NCBI GenBank assembly: GCA_036320915.1
Contig: JAXBDG010000021.1
Span: 558,001-622,000, forward strand
Length of the DNA: 64,000 nt
Reading direction: 5' to 3'
Source: Linnemannia elongata
Lineage: Eukaryota; Mortierellomycota; Mortierellomycetes; Mortierellales; Mortierellaceae
Of this stretch, positions 1 through 11,230 are shown in pieces. Every line of letters starts with the position of its first letter. Positions within the stretch are counted from its first letter, which is position 1. Both the position numbers and the translations under genes were made by a program. Below the pieces are notes generated by a model. It did no database searches. It was not told the DNA's origin and saw only the letters and a program-made list of their open reading frames with translations.

Positions 1-528
1 GTGAAAGAAAGAACACGAACGAATACCTTTTTCGTGAGATAAAGTAGGACAGAGTTGCTGGCGTTACTGTTGTTGGGTTTCTCTCCAGAAGAACAACTCT
101 TGGATATGAACTAACGACTTGAACTAGCGTCAGGCTCTTTCTCCTGTTTGATGACAATTCGATCGAATTTCCTTCCTCCATCCTTACCCCTTACCCCATG
201 ATGATCTTGATTGTGAGGAGTGGCTGTGGGGGAAGGTGGGGCGATGGCTGTGATGGATGGGAATGAGTGAGATTGTTGTGCAAGTAGGCCTATGGTTTTC
301 CCATCAAACCAGAAAAATCAAAGTGATCGAGGGAGCTGAGCGGGTGACCCCGTCCTGGTGCCTGAATAAAAAAATCAAAAGAGCTTGTTCAATGACATCA
401 TAGATATGACGTGTGACCATTTGGAGGCTGTTTTGTCGGAGAATATGGGGAGTGATTTATTTCAATTCCACTGCAATGAACTAACAGGTCTGACTTTCTT
501 TTTTGTACGATGTGCTCGGAGTCCGACA

Positions 529-530
<2 letters not shown>

Positions 531-559
<29 letters not shown>
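531..559. repeat. Poly-T tract (29 nt)
   Basis: Uninterrupted run of T on the + strand in non-coding sequence. Similar homopolymers recur throughout the intergenic DNA of this window. Confidence 0.95.
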
Positions 560-1954
560 GGTGGACCCACTCCCAGACCATCACCGCTACAATCATTTCC
601 AGAATAACCGTCGTCATCTCATCCTGCTCCTTTGTTCTTTTACAGTACAGAACTTCATCGCTGATCGACTGATCGTGGTTGCTGTTCATTTTTATTGACG
701 TGAGATGTTGTGTACCGTACGTTGGCTAGGGTCCATTTTTCTTCCTAGGTCACTTGTTTATTTTCCTCCAACTCCAGAGATGCATAGCAGAAGGACATGC
801 AAAATGGCGCTACGAGTGGCCTGTTGGCCGTTTGTGTGACACCAAAAAAGAGCAGCCAACCAACAAACAATACCCTCGTGTATGTTTCTGTCTGCCCTTG
901 TCTCCATGAGCGAAAAAAAAAAAGAAGCTACCCCCAATCGGTGCCATAACGAGAGAGGGAGGATTAGGATTTGGTTTAGCTTGGTTCTTTTGACCCACCT
1001 TCCATGCACTTTATGTACACTGAAGTTGTCGGAGGGAGAAGGCGAATGGGATGGAAAAAGCCTCTCATCCTATTTCTTCACAGTTCACTTGGTAAAACTC
1101 AAATGAAAAAAAAAGAGAGTTGAAAAGGACGACGCCCATTCTCACCCAGTCACTCACACGGATTGACATCAGCATCTATGCGAAATGGGGTGATTGAGAG
1201 AGAGAAATAGAGAGAGAAAGGAGAAAGCAATGCGGTCATGGAATTTTGAGGGCTCTTTCTCGTCGACTATTTGGTATGCGTTCAACTGTGTTGTCGACTT
1301 CTTTACTCGGATTAGGTCAGGCACAACGCTGACTGGCTGGCTGGCCTTTTGTGTTCTTGTCGGATGTTCAGGCTGTGTGTTTGTATGAGCGTATGTGTGT
1401 GTTGTCACTACTATCGTAATTGTTCTCATCGATGCGATCATCTAAATGATAGGGTTGTTGAGAAGTTGAAGAAGAAAGAAGAAAAGGGGAGATCTTTTCA
1501 TGAGAAGCAACAATTGCCTGGGGTCATGGTAGCAAAGGAGTAGCGAAAGAGGGACTTGTTTTATTTTGTTTTTTCTTGTTGGATTTAAGCAAGAGTACAA
1601 GTGCCCACGTTCTTCCTGTTGAGGGTTATGGATGGCACCATTTAGTAGTAGTAGTGGCACCGGTAGTCTAGCTGGGAATGATTATTATTGCCCTGCCTCT
1701 TGTCTCCTCGTCCCCTTGTCTCTTGTCACTTGTCCTGGATGGAGAGATGTCCCCTGATCAATGATCAGTTAGTTACCCGTATTGTATTGTATTACCCCAG
1801 CCATCCAGCCAGCCAGGGAGGGGCGCCTCTCTCTCCCTTTTCCCAGACACTACCACTTGAACAGCAACAACACAAGCGCCGAACCTTGATGATCCCCTCC
1901 CAATGAACTGAAACCGCGCTAGGGGAACTAGCCTGGTATACTCTTCAACTTTTC

Positions 1955-1962
1955 TATATAAA
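1955..1962 (+). promoter_or_regulatory. TATA-like element of the AVT3-like gene
   Basis: TATATAAA lies 288 nt before the start codon at 2250, followed by a CT-rich stretch typical of fungal transcription start regions. The assignment rests on position and motif only. Confidence 0.45.
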
Positions 1963-2191
1963 CTGACCTCCTTTCCATGGTTTCGCGGAGGTCCCATCCA
2001 CAACTGCCGTTCTTGCATCTCTCCACTCTTCTTCTCTACCCCTGAGCACCTGGTCTCTCAGTCTTTCCTTTATCTTCAAGATCTTTTTTCTTTTTGTCGC
2101 ATCTCTTCTTCCTTCTCGTTTCGTTTCTTCTCTTTTCACTTCGCCCTTGCCTTTTGCATTTTGCCTTTAGCCTTGTCGTTTCCTTTGCATT

Positions 2192-2214
2192 TACTACTAC
2201 TACTACTACTACTA
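2192..2214 (+). repeat. TAC trinucleotide repeat in the 5' UTR
   Basis: About seven and a half tandem TAC units, 36 nt before the ATG at 2250 and so probably inside the transporter's 5' UTR. Confidence 0.9.
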
Positions 2215-2249
2215 TCGTAATCTGTAAAATACCTTAAACACCAACAAGA

Positions 2250-4639
2250 ATGGAATCTCAATACCCTCACACCACAGCAACAACAGCAGCACTATCAACG
2301 CCGGACAGCCACACGATCGACATGTCCTCAGGTCTCGATATCCCCGCCTCGGAAATCTCCCGATCAATGTCAACCAGGAGACTCCAGGCTACCCATTCAA
2401 CAGAAAACGTCTTTGACGGTCCACCACCAGTAATCGACGAAGAGCAACTTCACTCCATCGTTGGCCAGCACCTTGTCTTGGCCCCTGTCCCTGCAGAGAT
2501 CGACACCCCAACACCCTCGATCCATTCCGACTCTAACCTTGAGGTCCTCAATGATTCTGCCGACTCTCAGCGCCGCCTCTCCTCCGTCACCGCCACACCT
2601 ACCACCTCTGCCGAGTCGTCCGCCGATAGCGCCGCAACAGACGGGTCGGCCACCCTCAACTCCCATTTCCAGCTTCAAGGTGGCGCCGACGCCAACGATG
2701 TCTACAAGTGGCACGAGAAGCAGACGAGACGCCAATTGGGTGCCAGATCCTATACCTACCATGCTCCTCCCAAGAAAGACATGACTATCGAAACCATCAA
2801 GGCCCCTGGAGGATTCCGCCGCCATTACATCCAAAACGAAGCCGTCGCCCGCGGCGAGCCTGCACCAGCTCTTCCCACAAAGTCGTTCATCCACTTCCTG
2901 GGCCTGTTCAACATGTATGAGATGGATCACTTTGCCGGCGAGAACTTCCGCTCGATCCCCAAGCGGTCGATTATTGTCCCAAAAGATGCCGAGAAGAGAC
3001 GCCTGTCGATGGCAGACACTCTTGGCAGCCGGCGGTACTACATGCCTGGCGAGGATCTGAAGGAAGACGAAGAGGCGATTGAGGAGCCCGAGGAAAAGAT
3101 TTCCTTTTCCAAGGCCGTCGGAATGCTTTTTAAAACGTAAGTTCATCCAACTTTCTGTCTCGATAATTATGCAATTGGTCATAGCTGACAATTTGGCACA
3201 CCGATCTTTACCAATGCCTTGTTACTTGGCTTGAACGTTCATTTTTTCTTTTGATCTGACGGAGTATTCTTTCTTTTTTTCTTACCTCATAATTCTAGGT
3301 TTATTGCCAGTGGTATTCTCTTCCTGCCGAATGCGTTCAAGAACGGTGGAATCCTCTTTGCTCCCCTCTTCATGACTTTGATTGCCGTCCTCTGTCTGCA
3401 CTCCTTCTTACTTCTGGTCAAGTGTCGCGAGCTGCACCCTGGTTCCTATGGTGACATTGGACAGCACTTTTACGGTCGCTGGATGCGTTATATCGTCCTC
3501 TTTGCCATTGCCATCTCCCAATTCGGATTCTGCTGGTATGTTACCTACTCCTTTTTTTCTTGTTGTTTTGGCATTCAATTGCAATCGCTGAGACATGAAC
3601 TAACGCCATTACACCCATTTTTGCTTTTTTAGCGGTTACTGTATCTTCTTTGCCCAGCAGTTTGCGATTGTAGTCAACAGTCTAGGAGGTGCCGATTTGG
3701 ACAAGATTGTCTGGATCGCCATCTTCTTTGTGATCCTCGTGCCCTTTACCCTTGTGCGCAACATTGGCAAGCTTGGTTTCAGTACCTTGGTGGCCGATCT
3801 GTGCATCATTGTTGGCCTGATCTACTTGTACGCCTACGATGTCAAGGAGCTGGTCATCAACCAGGGCTCGCCTACCCCTCTTCGTCTCTTCAACTCGGAT
3901 GACTTTGGTCTCTTTATCGGAACTGGTAAGCACCTCAAACTGCAGCGCATAGCAAATATCTCATTTTGATTCTGGTTATTAACATATCCTTCCTTCTCTG
4001 TTTCAATTGATTGTAGCTGTGTTCTCGTATGAGGGAATTGGAATGGTTATTCCTATTTGCGGAAGTATGGCCAACCCCAAGCAGTTCCCTCGCGCATTGA
4101 CCATTGTGCTCTCCGTTGTCTGTGTCCTCCTCGTCAGCTTTGGTTGTTTGGGTTATGCAGCCTACGGTGACAACGTCAAAACGATCGTCCTCGATGACCT
4201 TCCCAACGCCACTGGTGGAGAGAAGGCTGGCAAGAACGCTATCCAGCTGCTGTACATTATCGCGATCTATTTGACCACCCCGTTGATGTTGTTCCCTTGC
4301 ATCCGCATTATGGAGCATATTATCGGATCGATTGTCGACAGATCGACTGGTGGCAAGATGACGACGTTCAAGGAGAATGTGGTCCGTGTGTTGATTGATT
4401 TTGCGGTGGCAGCTGTTGCCTATGCTGGTTACTCCAAGCTGGATATCTTTATTAGTTTTGTTGGATCGTTTGCTTGTGCTCCATTGTTGTTTATCTTCCC
4501 TCCACTGTTCCATTTGAAGGCTTTCCCCAACCAGCCTATGTGGCGCAAGGTTAGCGATGTGTGCCTTATCCTCTTTGGCTTCATCGTCTTCTTCTACACC
4601 CTTGTCATTACCATTCAATCCTTCTCCAAGCACGAGTAG
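2250..4639 (+). CDS. AVT3: Avt3-type vacuolar amino-acid transporter
   Basis: Four exons, 2250-3136, 3299-3535, 3633-3925 and 4017-4639, give 679 residues. The first ~290 residues are a hydrophilic, Ser/Thr- and acid-rich cytosolic tail, almost all in exon 1. From about residue 285 comes the multi-pass core of the amino acid/auxin permease family: SFSKAVGMLFKTFIASGILF, then the conserved FLPNAFKNGG, CGYCIFFAQQF, VFSYEGIGM and the NPKQFP loop. Length and layout match yeast Avt3/Avt4 and fission-yeast Avt3, which export neutral amino acids from the vacuole to the cytosol. Localisation and direction are family knowledge, not visible here. The start is the first ATG after a pyrimidine-rich leader. 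Every intron junction keeps the frame. An AATAAA follows the stop within 5 nt. Confidence 0.92.
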
Positions 4640-5102
4640 TTTTAATAAACCCTGATCTCCATTACTTGTACGATTAAATTTTCTTCTTATACGATTTTTT
4701 CTTCCTTCACGATTTTATAATGTCCCTTTTGCCCGCCGCCAACTCCAGCAACTCTAACTGGCCCTCTCTCCCCTGTCACCCTGTGGTGGTTCCAAAAGGA
4801 CGATTAGTTTGCCTGGTTTGAAATCCACGAACACACGCTTCTTCTCTTGTCCCTCCACTCCACCGCTTCTTCCTTGATTCTTAATCCACTTAATTCTCCT
4901 TTCATTCTAGTCTTATTCATCCTCCCCCTATCCAATTGAACTTTCCACACACATCACTCTCTCTCTCTCCCTCGGACCATACCTCAATAAAACCACTCAT
5001 CCGAAGACACAGCGCCGACAAACACCAAGAGCAACTTCCCCTCCCCTCTCTCCGTACCTCAAAGGACCTTGTGTTCACAGCGAATTCAACGCCACCTTCA
5101 CC
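4640..5102. other. Short spacer between AVT3-like and BRPF-like genes
   Basis: 463 nt holding the 3' UTR of the transporter and the promoter and 5' UTR of the next + strand gene. CT-rich from 4840 on. An open frame beginning at ATG 4936 runs into the next gene but needs a retained intron, so I place the true start at 5103. No separate gene seen. Confidence 0.6.
4644..4649 (+). terminator. Possible poly(A) signal of the AVT3-like gene
   Basis: AATAAA begins 5 nt after the stop codon. It is unusually close; cleavage probably occurs in the T-rich stretch that follows. Confidence 0.4.
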
Positions 5103-8100
5103 ATGCCACATCAGAACTCATCCTCACCACTACTACCTCGGCTACAACCTCCAGAATCAGACGAGTGGTATGCCAGAGTCAAGTAAGTCTTTCCCTTTAT
5201 GTTACCTTTTTACCTCACGATGGCATCATGCACTCCATCGCGTGTCCTTTCTTTGTCGCGTTTTCTACGCCTTTTTATTATTCAAACTTTCTTCTTCGAC
5301 TAACCGGCCTTGTTTCTGTTTTTTTTTTAATACGGAAAATAGAGCTGTGCCTCACAGTTCGCCTGTGTTCGCCTGCATCCTCCCCGGTTGCAACAATTCA
5401 TATCAGACCAAGCAAGGACTGGAGCGTCACTTTATGTCCATTCATATGCCCAAGCCCATCGTGAAGCCTGTCGCCCCAGAGGCCCCATCTACATCCTCAA
5501 CATCGTCTTCGGGATCAGCCAACCACACGGATCACACTGCTCGGAGGAGCGGGAACAGCAGTACCACAGGAGGACGCAAGGGGCGTATCAAGTCGCATCG
5601 CATCGGACGTCCACCAGGTTCTGGTCTCAAGGCCCGTCTGGAGCAGGAGGCTATTCAGCGAGCATTGGACCAAGTGTTGGCCGAGGAACAGGAGAACCGT
5701 CAGAAACACCAACATCAGCAGCAAGAAAAGGACCATGTCAATCACTCCCTTCTGGCCAGCCACCCTGCTTCGACTCGACAGGACCATGCAAACGACGACG
5801 AAAACAAACCAAGAGAGGAGAGGTCCTACCTCGAGTTCTTTCCTTACCTCACCACAACTGTTCGCCTCGAAATCGTGGACCCTTCGGAAGAAGCAGAGTC
5901 GACGGCCATGATCGGGATCGAGGATGCCCACGCAACTTCGTCAGAGGCCGGCACATCTCTCGATATCAAGACATCTCCTGTGGAGACTGCATCGTCACCT
6001 ACACAAATGGAAACACACGCAGACACCACACCGCTAACACAACTGAGAACGGAGGTAGAGCAATCATCAACTCACCAGGACCCAGTCGTGACCGTTCCTC
6101 AGGAGAATGTACCAAAGGAGCAGGATCTGTTGGATGTTACGATGGAGAGTGCAGGCGTGTCAAACGACTTGCTTCAACCATCCGACGATGAGATGGATGC
6201 TGATGGGGCCACCTCGGACCGGGAAGTGTTTTTCGACGCTAAAGGCTTTATGGAGGGCGAAGCTGAGGATCCTCAAAACTCAAACTCCGCCGTGCCGCTG
6301 GAGAATGGGTCGACGGAACCTGTAGAGCCAACCACCACCACCACCGCTACCGAGGCCTCAGAGATCAAAGTGGAAAGCGACGCCATGGACGTGGACACAG
6401 ATCTGAAGGGAATGAAGGAAACGAAGGAGTCTACACCATTCGCAACCCCCCTGGACACCTCCACATTGGCAGAGACTGCGGTCGAGAAGCTTCAGGAGGA
6501 ACATACCTCAGGAGCAAGCGTCCAGGCGACAGAGCAAAAGCTAGTACAGCCAAGCACGCGGCAATCCAAGGCAGCAACACAGGCGGTTACTTTACCTACG
6601 ATCAAGATCACTACTCCTGCACCACCTCCTTCGTCGACTACTGTGCTTGAACCCAAGACTCCATTGACTATGCTCCCCAAATCGACATTTCGCTTGATTC
6701 CACGCGAAGAGGATGATCTGGAGGAATACCATTTACCTACAACACATAATGTGCGATATATCGGTAAGTCGTTTGCTCTTTGGATCTATTTTTTTTTGGA
6801 TCAGGATACTTGTACATACGCCTACAGAATATGATAACTAATCAACTTTACTCCCTTGCTATGTAACATAATAGAACCAACCGAGACGGAGCTTGCGGAA
6901 CGCGTTGAGTACGACATGGATGAGCAAGGTAAGTCTTGCCGAATAATTACAATACGACGTTGTATATCCATCGATATGATGGCGAGGAAGAATAGCTACT
7001 GATAATTAACTCCGTCGTCAAAATAGACGAAATCTGGCTCAAGGAAGTCAACGCGCAAAGACGGAAACAGGACCTGAGCGAAGTGACCTCGACCATGTTT
7101 GAGAAGATCGTTGATCGACTGGAGAAGGAGTGGTTCGACTTGGTAAGGGCATTATTTCAACTACAAGGCAAAGGAATAACACTATGGCAGTGATGAAATG
7201 GATCTCTGACCGTGATTTTGGACATTGATATAATAGACGAAGAACATTCCTAAACCCACGGAAAACTTGCCTCCTGAGGACTCTGCTTGCAATATCTGCG
7301 ATGATGGCGAATGTGAAAACAGCAATGCCATCGTCTTTTGCGACGGTTGCAATCTTGCAGTCCATCAAGGTAAACCCGGATACCCTTACAAGTTGCACAC
7401 GGCTTCATTCACATCATGCTCCAATGGACCTATTGCATTCGACTAACAATTCTACCCCCTCTTATTGTAGATTGCTATGGTATTCCATATATCCCTGAGG
7501 GTCAATGGCTTTGCAGGAAGTGTATGCTGTCGCCTCAAATGCCAGTGTCCTGTATTTTCTGTCCTGGAGAAGGAGGAGCATTCAAGCAGACCAACACGAG
7601 CCGATGGGCTCATCTTCTGTGCGCCAGCTGGATCCCAGAAGTCGGAGTGGCCAACGTTGTGTACATGGAACCCATCGACAATATCGAAAAGATACCATCG
7701 AGTCGATGGAAGTTGACGTGTTATATCTGCAAGCTCCGGATGGGCGCCTGTATTCAGTGTGAGACCAAGAACTGTGTCCGCGCGTTTCATGTGACATGTG
7801 CGCGCAAGGCCCATTTATACATGAAATCTAAGTTGTCCAAGGTCTCCAATTCAGGAGGCGAGGTTTTGGTCTATCGTGCCCATTGCCACAAGCACACGCC
7901 AGTAAGTAAGGCCGAGACATAAGTAAAATAGGACGATATAACTTGGGTTCTATCTAACATGGCTTATTTTACGTTTTCTCGTTACTAGCGCGACTACAAG
8001 GGGTCAATCGATATTGCAGGAGCGGCAGCTGCGGTGATTGCAAACAAAGGGCTCAAGAAGAAACGTGTGAAGATTCGCGCATTGGACGACGACAGCGATG

Positions 8101-10870
8101 ATTTGGACTACGGTCGGAGCGATTCGGAGGACACAGTGGATAGGCGGCTCACTACTTCCAATAACGACAAAGGATCCACATCAGCCTTGGCGTCGTCACA
8201 GTCACTTGGAGGGTCAAGAACGTCCAAGGCAGCCCTCGCACACCAGAAGCACTATACACCCGGCGCTCCTCTGGCACCTATGCTGATCGTCAATCGCCTT
8301 ATGCCATTTGTTTCCAAACTCACGGCTAAGGGAGCAGGTCAGAAGAAGGTGTCAGCCCAGAACTTTCTCTATACCATCTGCAAGTATTGGTCACTGAAGC
8401 GTGAGTCACGTCGCGGTGCCCCACTTTTGAAGCGCCTCCATCTCGAGCCATGGACAGCCTCAGCCTCAGCCCACCGACAAACAGAGGAGGAAAAGACAAA
8501 GAAGTTGCAAACGCAGCTGTTGTTGCGAGGTGATCTGGAGAAGGTGCGGATGCTTGCGGAGCTTGTTCGAAAACGTGAGCGAGCCAAGCTGAAACGACAG
8601 GAGCTGCAGAATCGATACCTTTCCAAGATTATGTTTCCACTCAAGACAATTCTGGAGGACACTCTGATCGAGTTGGAAAAGTAAGTGTGCTTGGCTTTTC
8701 ATTTCTGTTTGCTAAGAATTGGCCGATCCGATAGTAATGGTACTCATGACGGACTATTCAAACCTTTTCTTTATTCGTTCGTTTCAGGTTGGATCGTCAA
8801 AAGTATTTTGCATACCCCATCTCCGCAGAGGAGGTCCAGGATTACCATGACGTGATCAAGAATCCGATCTCCTTCCAGACCATCAATGAGAAACTCGTCG
8901 CTCACAAGTACCAGTCTGTGGACGAGTTTTCTGTAAGTTATCCTTGCATTTTATTAGGTCATGTTTTACTGTTCTGCTAAAAGGTCTGTACACTGACATT
9001 TCGTATTTCAACCCTTGGACTATAGGATGACGTGCGGCTGATTTACGAGAATTGTATGACATACAACAACGCTGACACGCCCTATTACCGGTCTGCAATT
9101 CGTCAGTCCAAACAAGGAGAGCCACTACTGGAGAAGGCCAAGGAGGACTACGAGAGTCTAGACATTGACCCTAGGACAGGATTTCTGGCGGTCCCTATCG
9201 ATCAAGAGATCTTTAGCTACAGCTTGGTGCCTTTCCCAAAATCTGACGACGACGAGGAGAGCCCTATCCAGGCCGAAGATTTGCCAGCCTCTCCCCTTCC
9301 TACCCCGGATGATGCTACTTCTTCGCCCAAGCGCAGACGGAAACGCAATGATCCAACGGATGAGCTGCCAAAACCTTCTGGAAGGACGCTCAGGGGCACT
9401 CCGGGAAGGGTCTCACAGGGAAGCAGCCAGCCATCTACTCCCAACGGCGACGCCAAACCACCGACGCCAGTATTGGATCAATCTCCTGGAATCCGAGCAC
9501 CTGCACGAGCAATCGCACCCGTGCGAACAGCGGCACCCCAGCAAGCAACAACACCCCCAAAAGCTGGTGCACCCGTACGAACAGGACTCAAGCCAGAGGC
9601 TCCTAAGCTCAAGACGGCGACGATGACAAGAGCGGACATGGCCAGGACAGGCGAACACGTTGATTGGGAAGCTGCGGATGAGATGCTGGAAAAGTTAAAG
9701 CTCAAGTCCAAAAAGTCGCGAAGTTTGGCGAATAGCTTACAGTCCCGATTGAAGCCATCGATTGTCGACAAGGCGGTGGTGATTAACAAAAAAGCACCCA
9801 AGGGATGGGCATATGTTGTTGTCGAAGGCGAGGAGGATACGACGGAAGGCGAAGATGGCGACGATGAGGAGCAGGCTTCTTCTACACGCGCGTCATCTTT
9901 GACTCCTGCTCCTGGACAATCGTTGCCAGATTTGGCAGAAGGAGGTGATGTCGACGCTGCGACCTTGGAGGCGGTCAAGCGTGATGACAGCCGACGCAAG
10001 GGTAGGGAGAAGGCGATTCAGAAAAAATTGGACAGGGAGGCCAAGGCTAAGGACCGTATGGTGAAATACCATAGTCAAAAGGCAGAGAAGGCACGGTTAC
10101 TGGCGGAGACGCTGGCTAGGCGAGCTCGCGGGGAGGTGGTATCGGAAGACGAACCTGAGAAGAAGGAGGGTTCCAAGCCAGTTGTTAACATTCGGACAAG
10201 GAGGGTTAAGATATCGGTTGACGCCAATCCATCTGCACCCGATGAAGATACCCAGAGATCACAACCAGGATCACCATCGGTTGCAAAGCCACATGTCAAT
10301 GGGGGACAGAAAAGTGGTGGATCAAGCCCTTGTGACGAAGCAGAGGAGGGCGGTGCTGGCAAGAGGAAAGCAGGATCGCCAGAGGACACGGAGCAGCAGC
10401 AGGAATCTTCCGAAAAGTCAACCGAGTCGAACCACAAACCGGCGACAAAGAGGAGCACTGTGAGCGAGCGTCCATCCAAGGGCAAGAGAAGATCGCATGG
10501 CGATGCGGAGAAGCATCGTCTTGAGGAGGATGGGGATGCGAACGGTGTCGATAAGGGGGAGGAGGAGTCGGATGTGGCGGAGCGGTCAGAGGAGAGCGAA
10601 GCTGTTCGAGTCAAGGAGGAGCCTCCGCGCAAGCGGCAGAAGAAGGCAGGCCTGGGACGATCGAGCCCACCAGAGGAGCTGGATGATGAGTCTGGAGCGG
10701 GCAACCCTCGCCGGTTACGGTCCCAAGAAGCAACCCCTCAGGCCATGAATGCCGCAGCACTTGGGCCTCGTCGGTCCAGTTTAGCTGGTTCTAGAGGTAG
10801 TAGCACCAAGGGTGGTGTTGACGGTACTCCTGGGGAGTACAACCAGCAACAGAACGCGGCTGCAGTGTGA
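5103..10870 (+). CDS. NTO1: BRPF/peregrin-like (Nto1-type) PHD-bromodomain protein
   Basis: Nine exons: 5103-5182, 5343-6763, 6875-6928, 7027-7142, 7237-7369, 7471-7901, 7989-8680, 8788-8932 and 9026-10870, for 1638 residues. Order of domains: C2H2 finger (~38-61, starting CILPGC); long acidic linker; the conserved [20 protein letters not shown] block; first PHD finger from C575 ([12 protein letters not shown]); zinc knuckle plus second PHD (the PZP module, to ~740, with [11 protein letters not shown]); bromodomain (~965-1055, with the acetyl-lysine-binding Asn in MTYNNAD); then ~580 charged, disordered residues. Family knowledge: BRPF/Nto1 proteins scaffold MYST acetyltransferases (NuA3 or MOZ/MORF) on histone H3. 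No PWWP domain follows, unlike animal BRPF1. Start 5103 is chosen because only it joins the finger exon in frame at donor 5183, and its context is good (CACCATGCC). Confidence 0.93.
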
Positions 10871-11230
10871 GCGACATTCATGCCCCTACTTTTTTCTTTT
10901 ACACACAACGATCGTATCACCTTAACAGTTTATCCCTCCCCTTCGGTTTCGTTAATAATACCACTTTTTTTTCTTTTGAATTGATGCCTCTGCTTTCTTC
11001 TCTGATATGGGCTTCTCTGATATGGGCAATAATTACCGCTTGCGACGACGCGATAATCCTGCTCTCATAAGCCAACGAAGAGCTGAAAAAAGAAGATGTA
11101 GCCTCAATGCAGTTTGCACCAGATAAAACAGAAAAAATGAACCAAAGTTGCGAAAAATGGGGAACGCAGTGATGTTTTTTGTAAGTTCTGTACAAGTGTA
11201 GTCGACATGACTGTTTGTGAGCGTGGTTTA
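10871..11230. other. Convergent 3' spacer between NTO1-like and ORC2
   Basis: 360 nt shared by the 3' ends of two converging genes. A short direct duplication of GATATGGGC(A/T)-like sequence sits near 11005-11027. No gene seen. Confidence 0.6.

Larger units (their letters stand above)
1..2249. other. Intergenic region upstream of the AVT3-like gene; no gene seen
   Basis: I see no coding segment with fungal splice signals or family resemblance here. The short open frames overlap each other on both strands. The stretch contains a run of 29 T at 531-559. Its last 500 bases become strongly pyrimidine-rich on the + strand, as usual before the start codons in this window. A TATA-like element at 1955-1962 and a TAC trinucleotide repeat at 2192-2214 lie in the probable promoter and 5' UTR of the transporter gene that follows. 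Confidence 0.7.

Noticed and set aside
4936..6834. A 632-codon frame starting at ATG 4936 as the BRPF-like start
   Set aside because: It needs reading through an obvious GTAAGT...AG intron at 5183-5342; start 5103 gives a clean splice into the zinc-finger exon.
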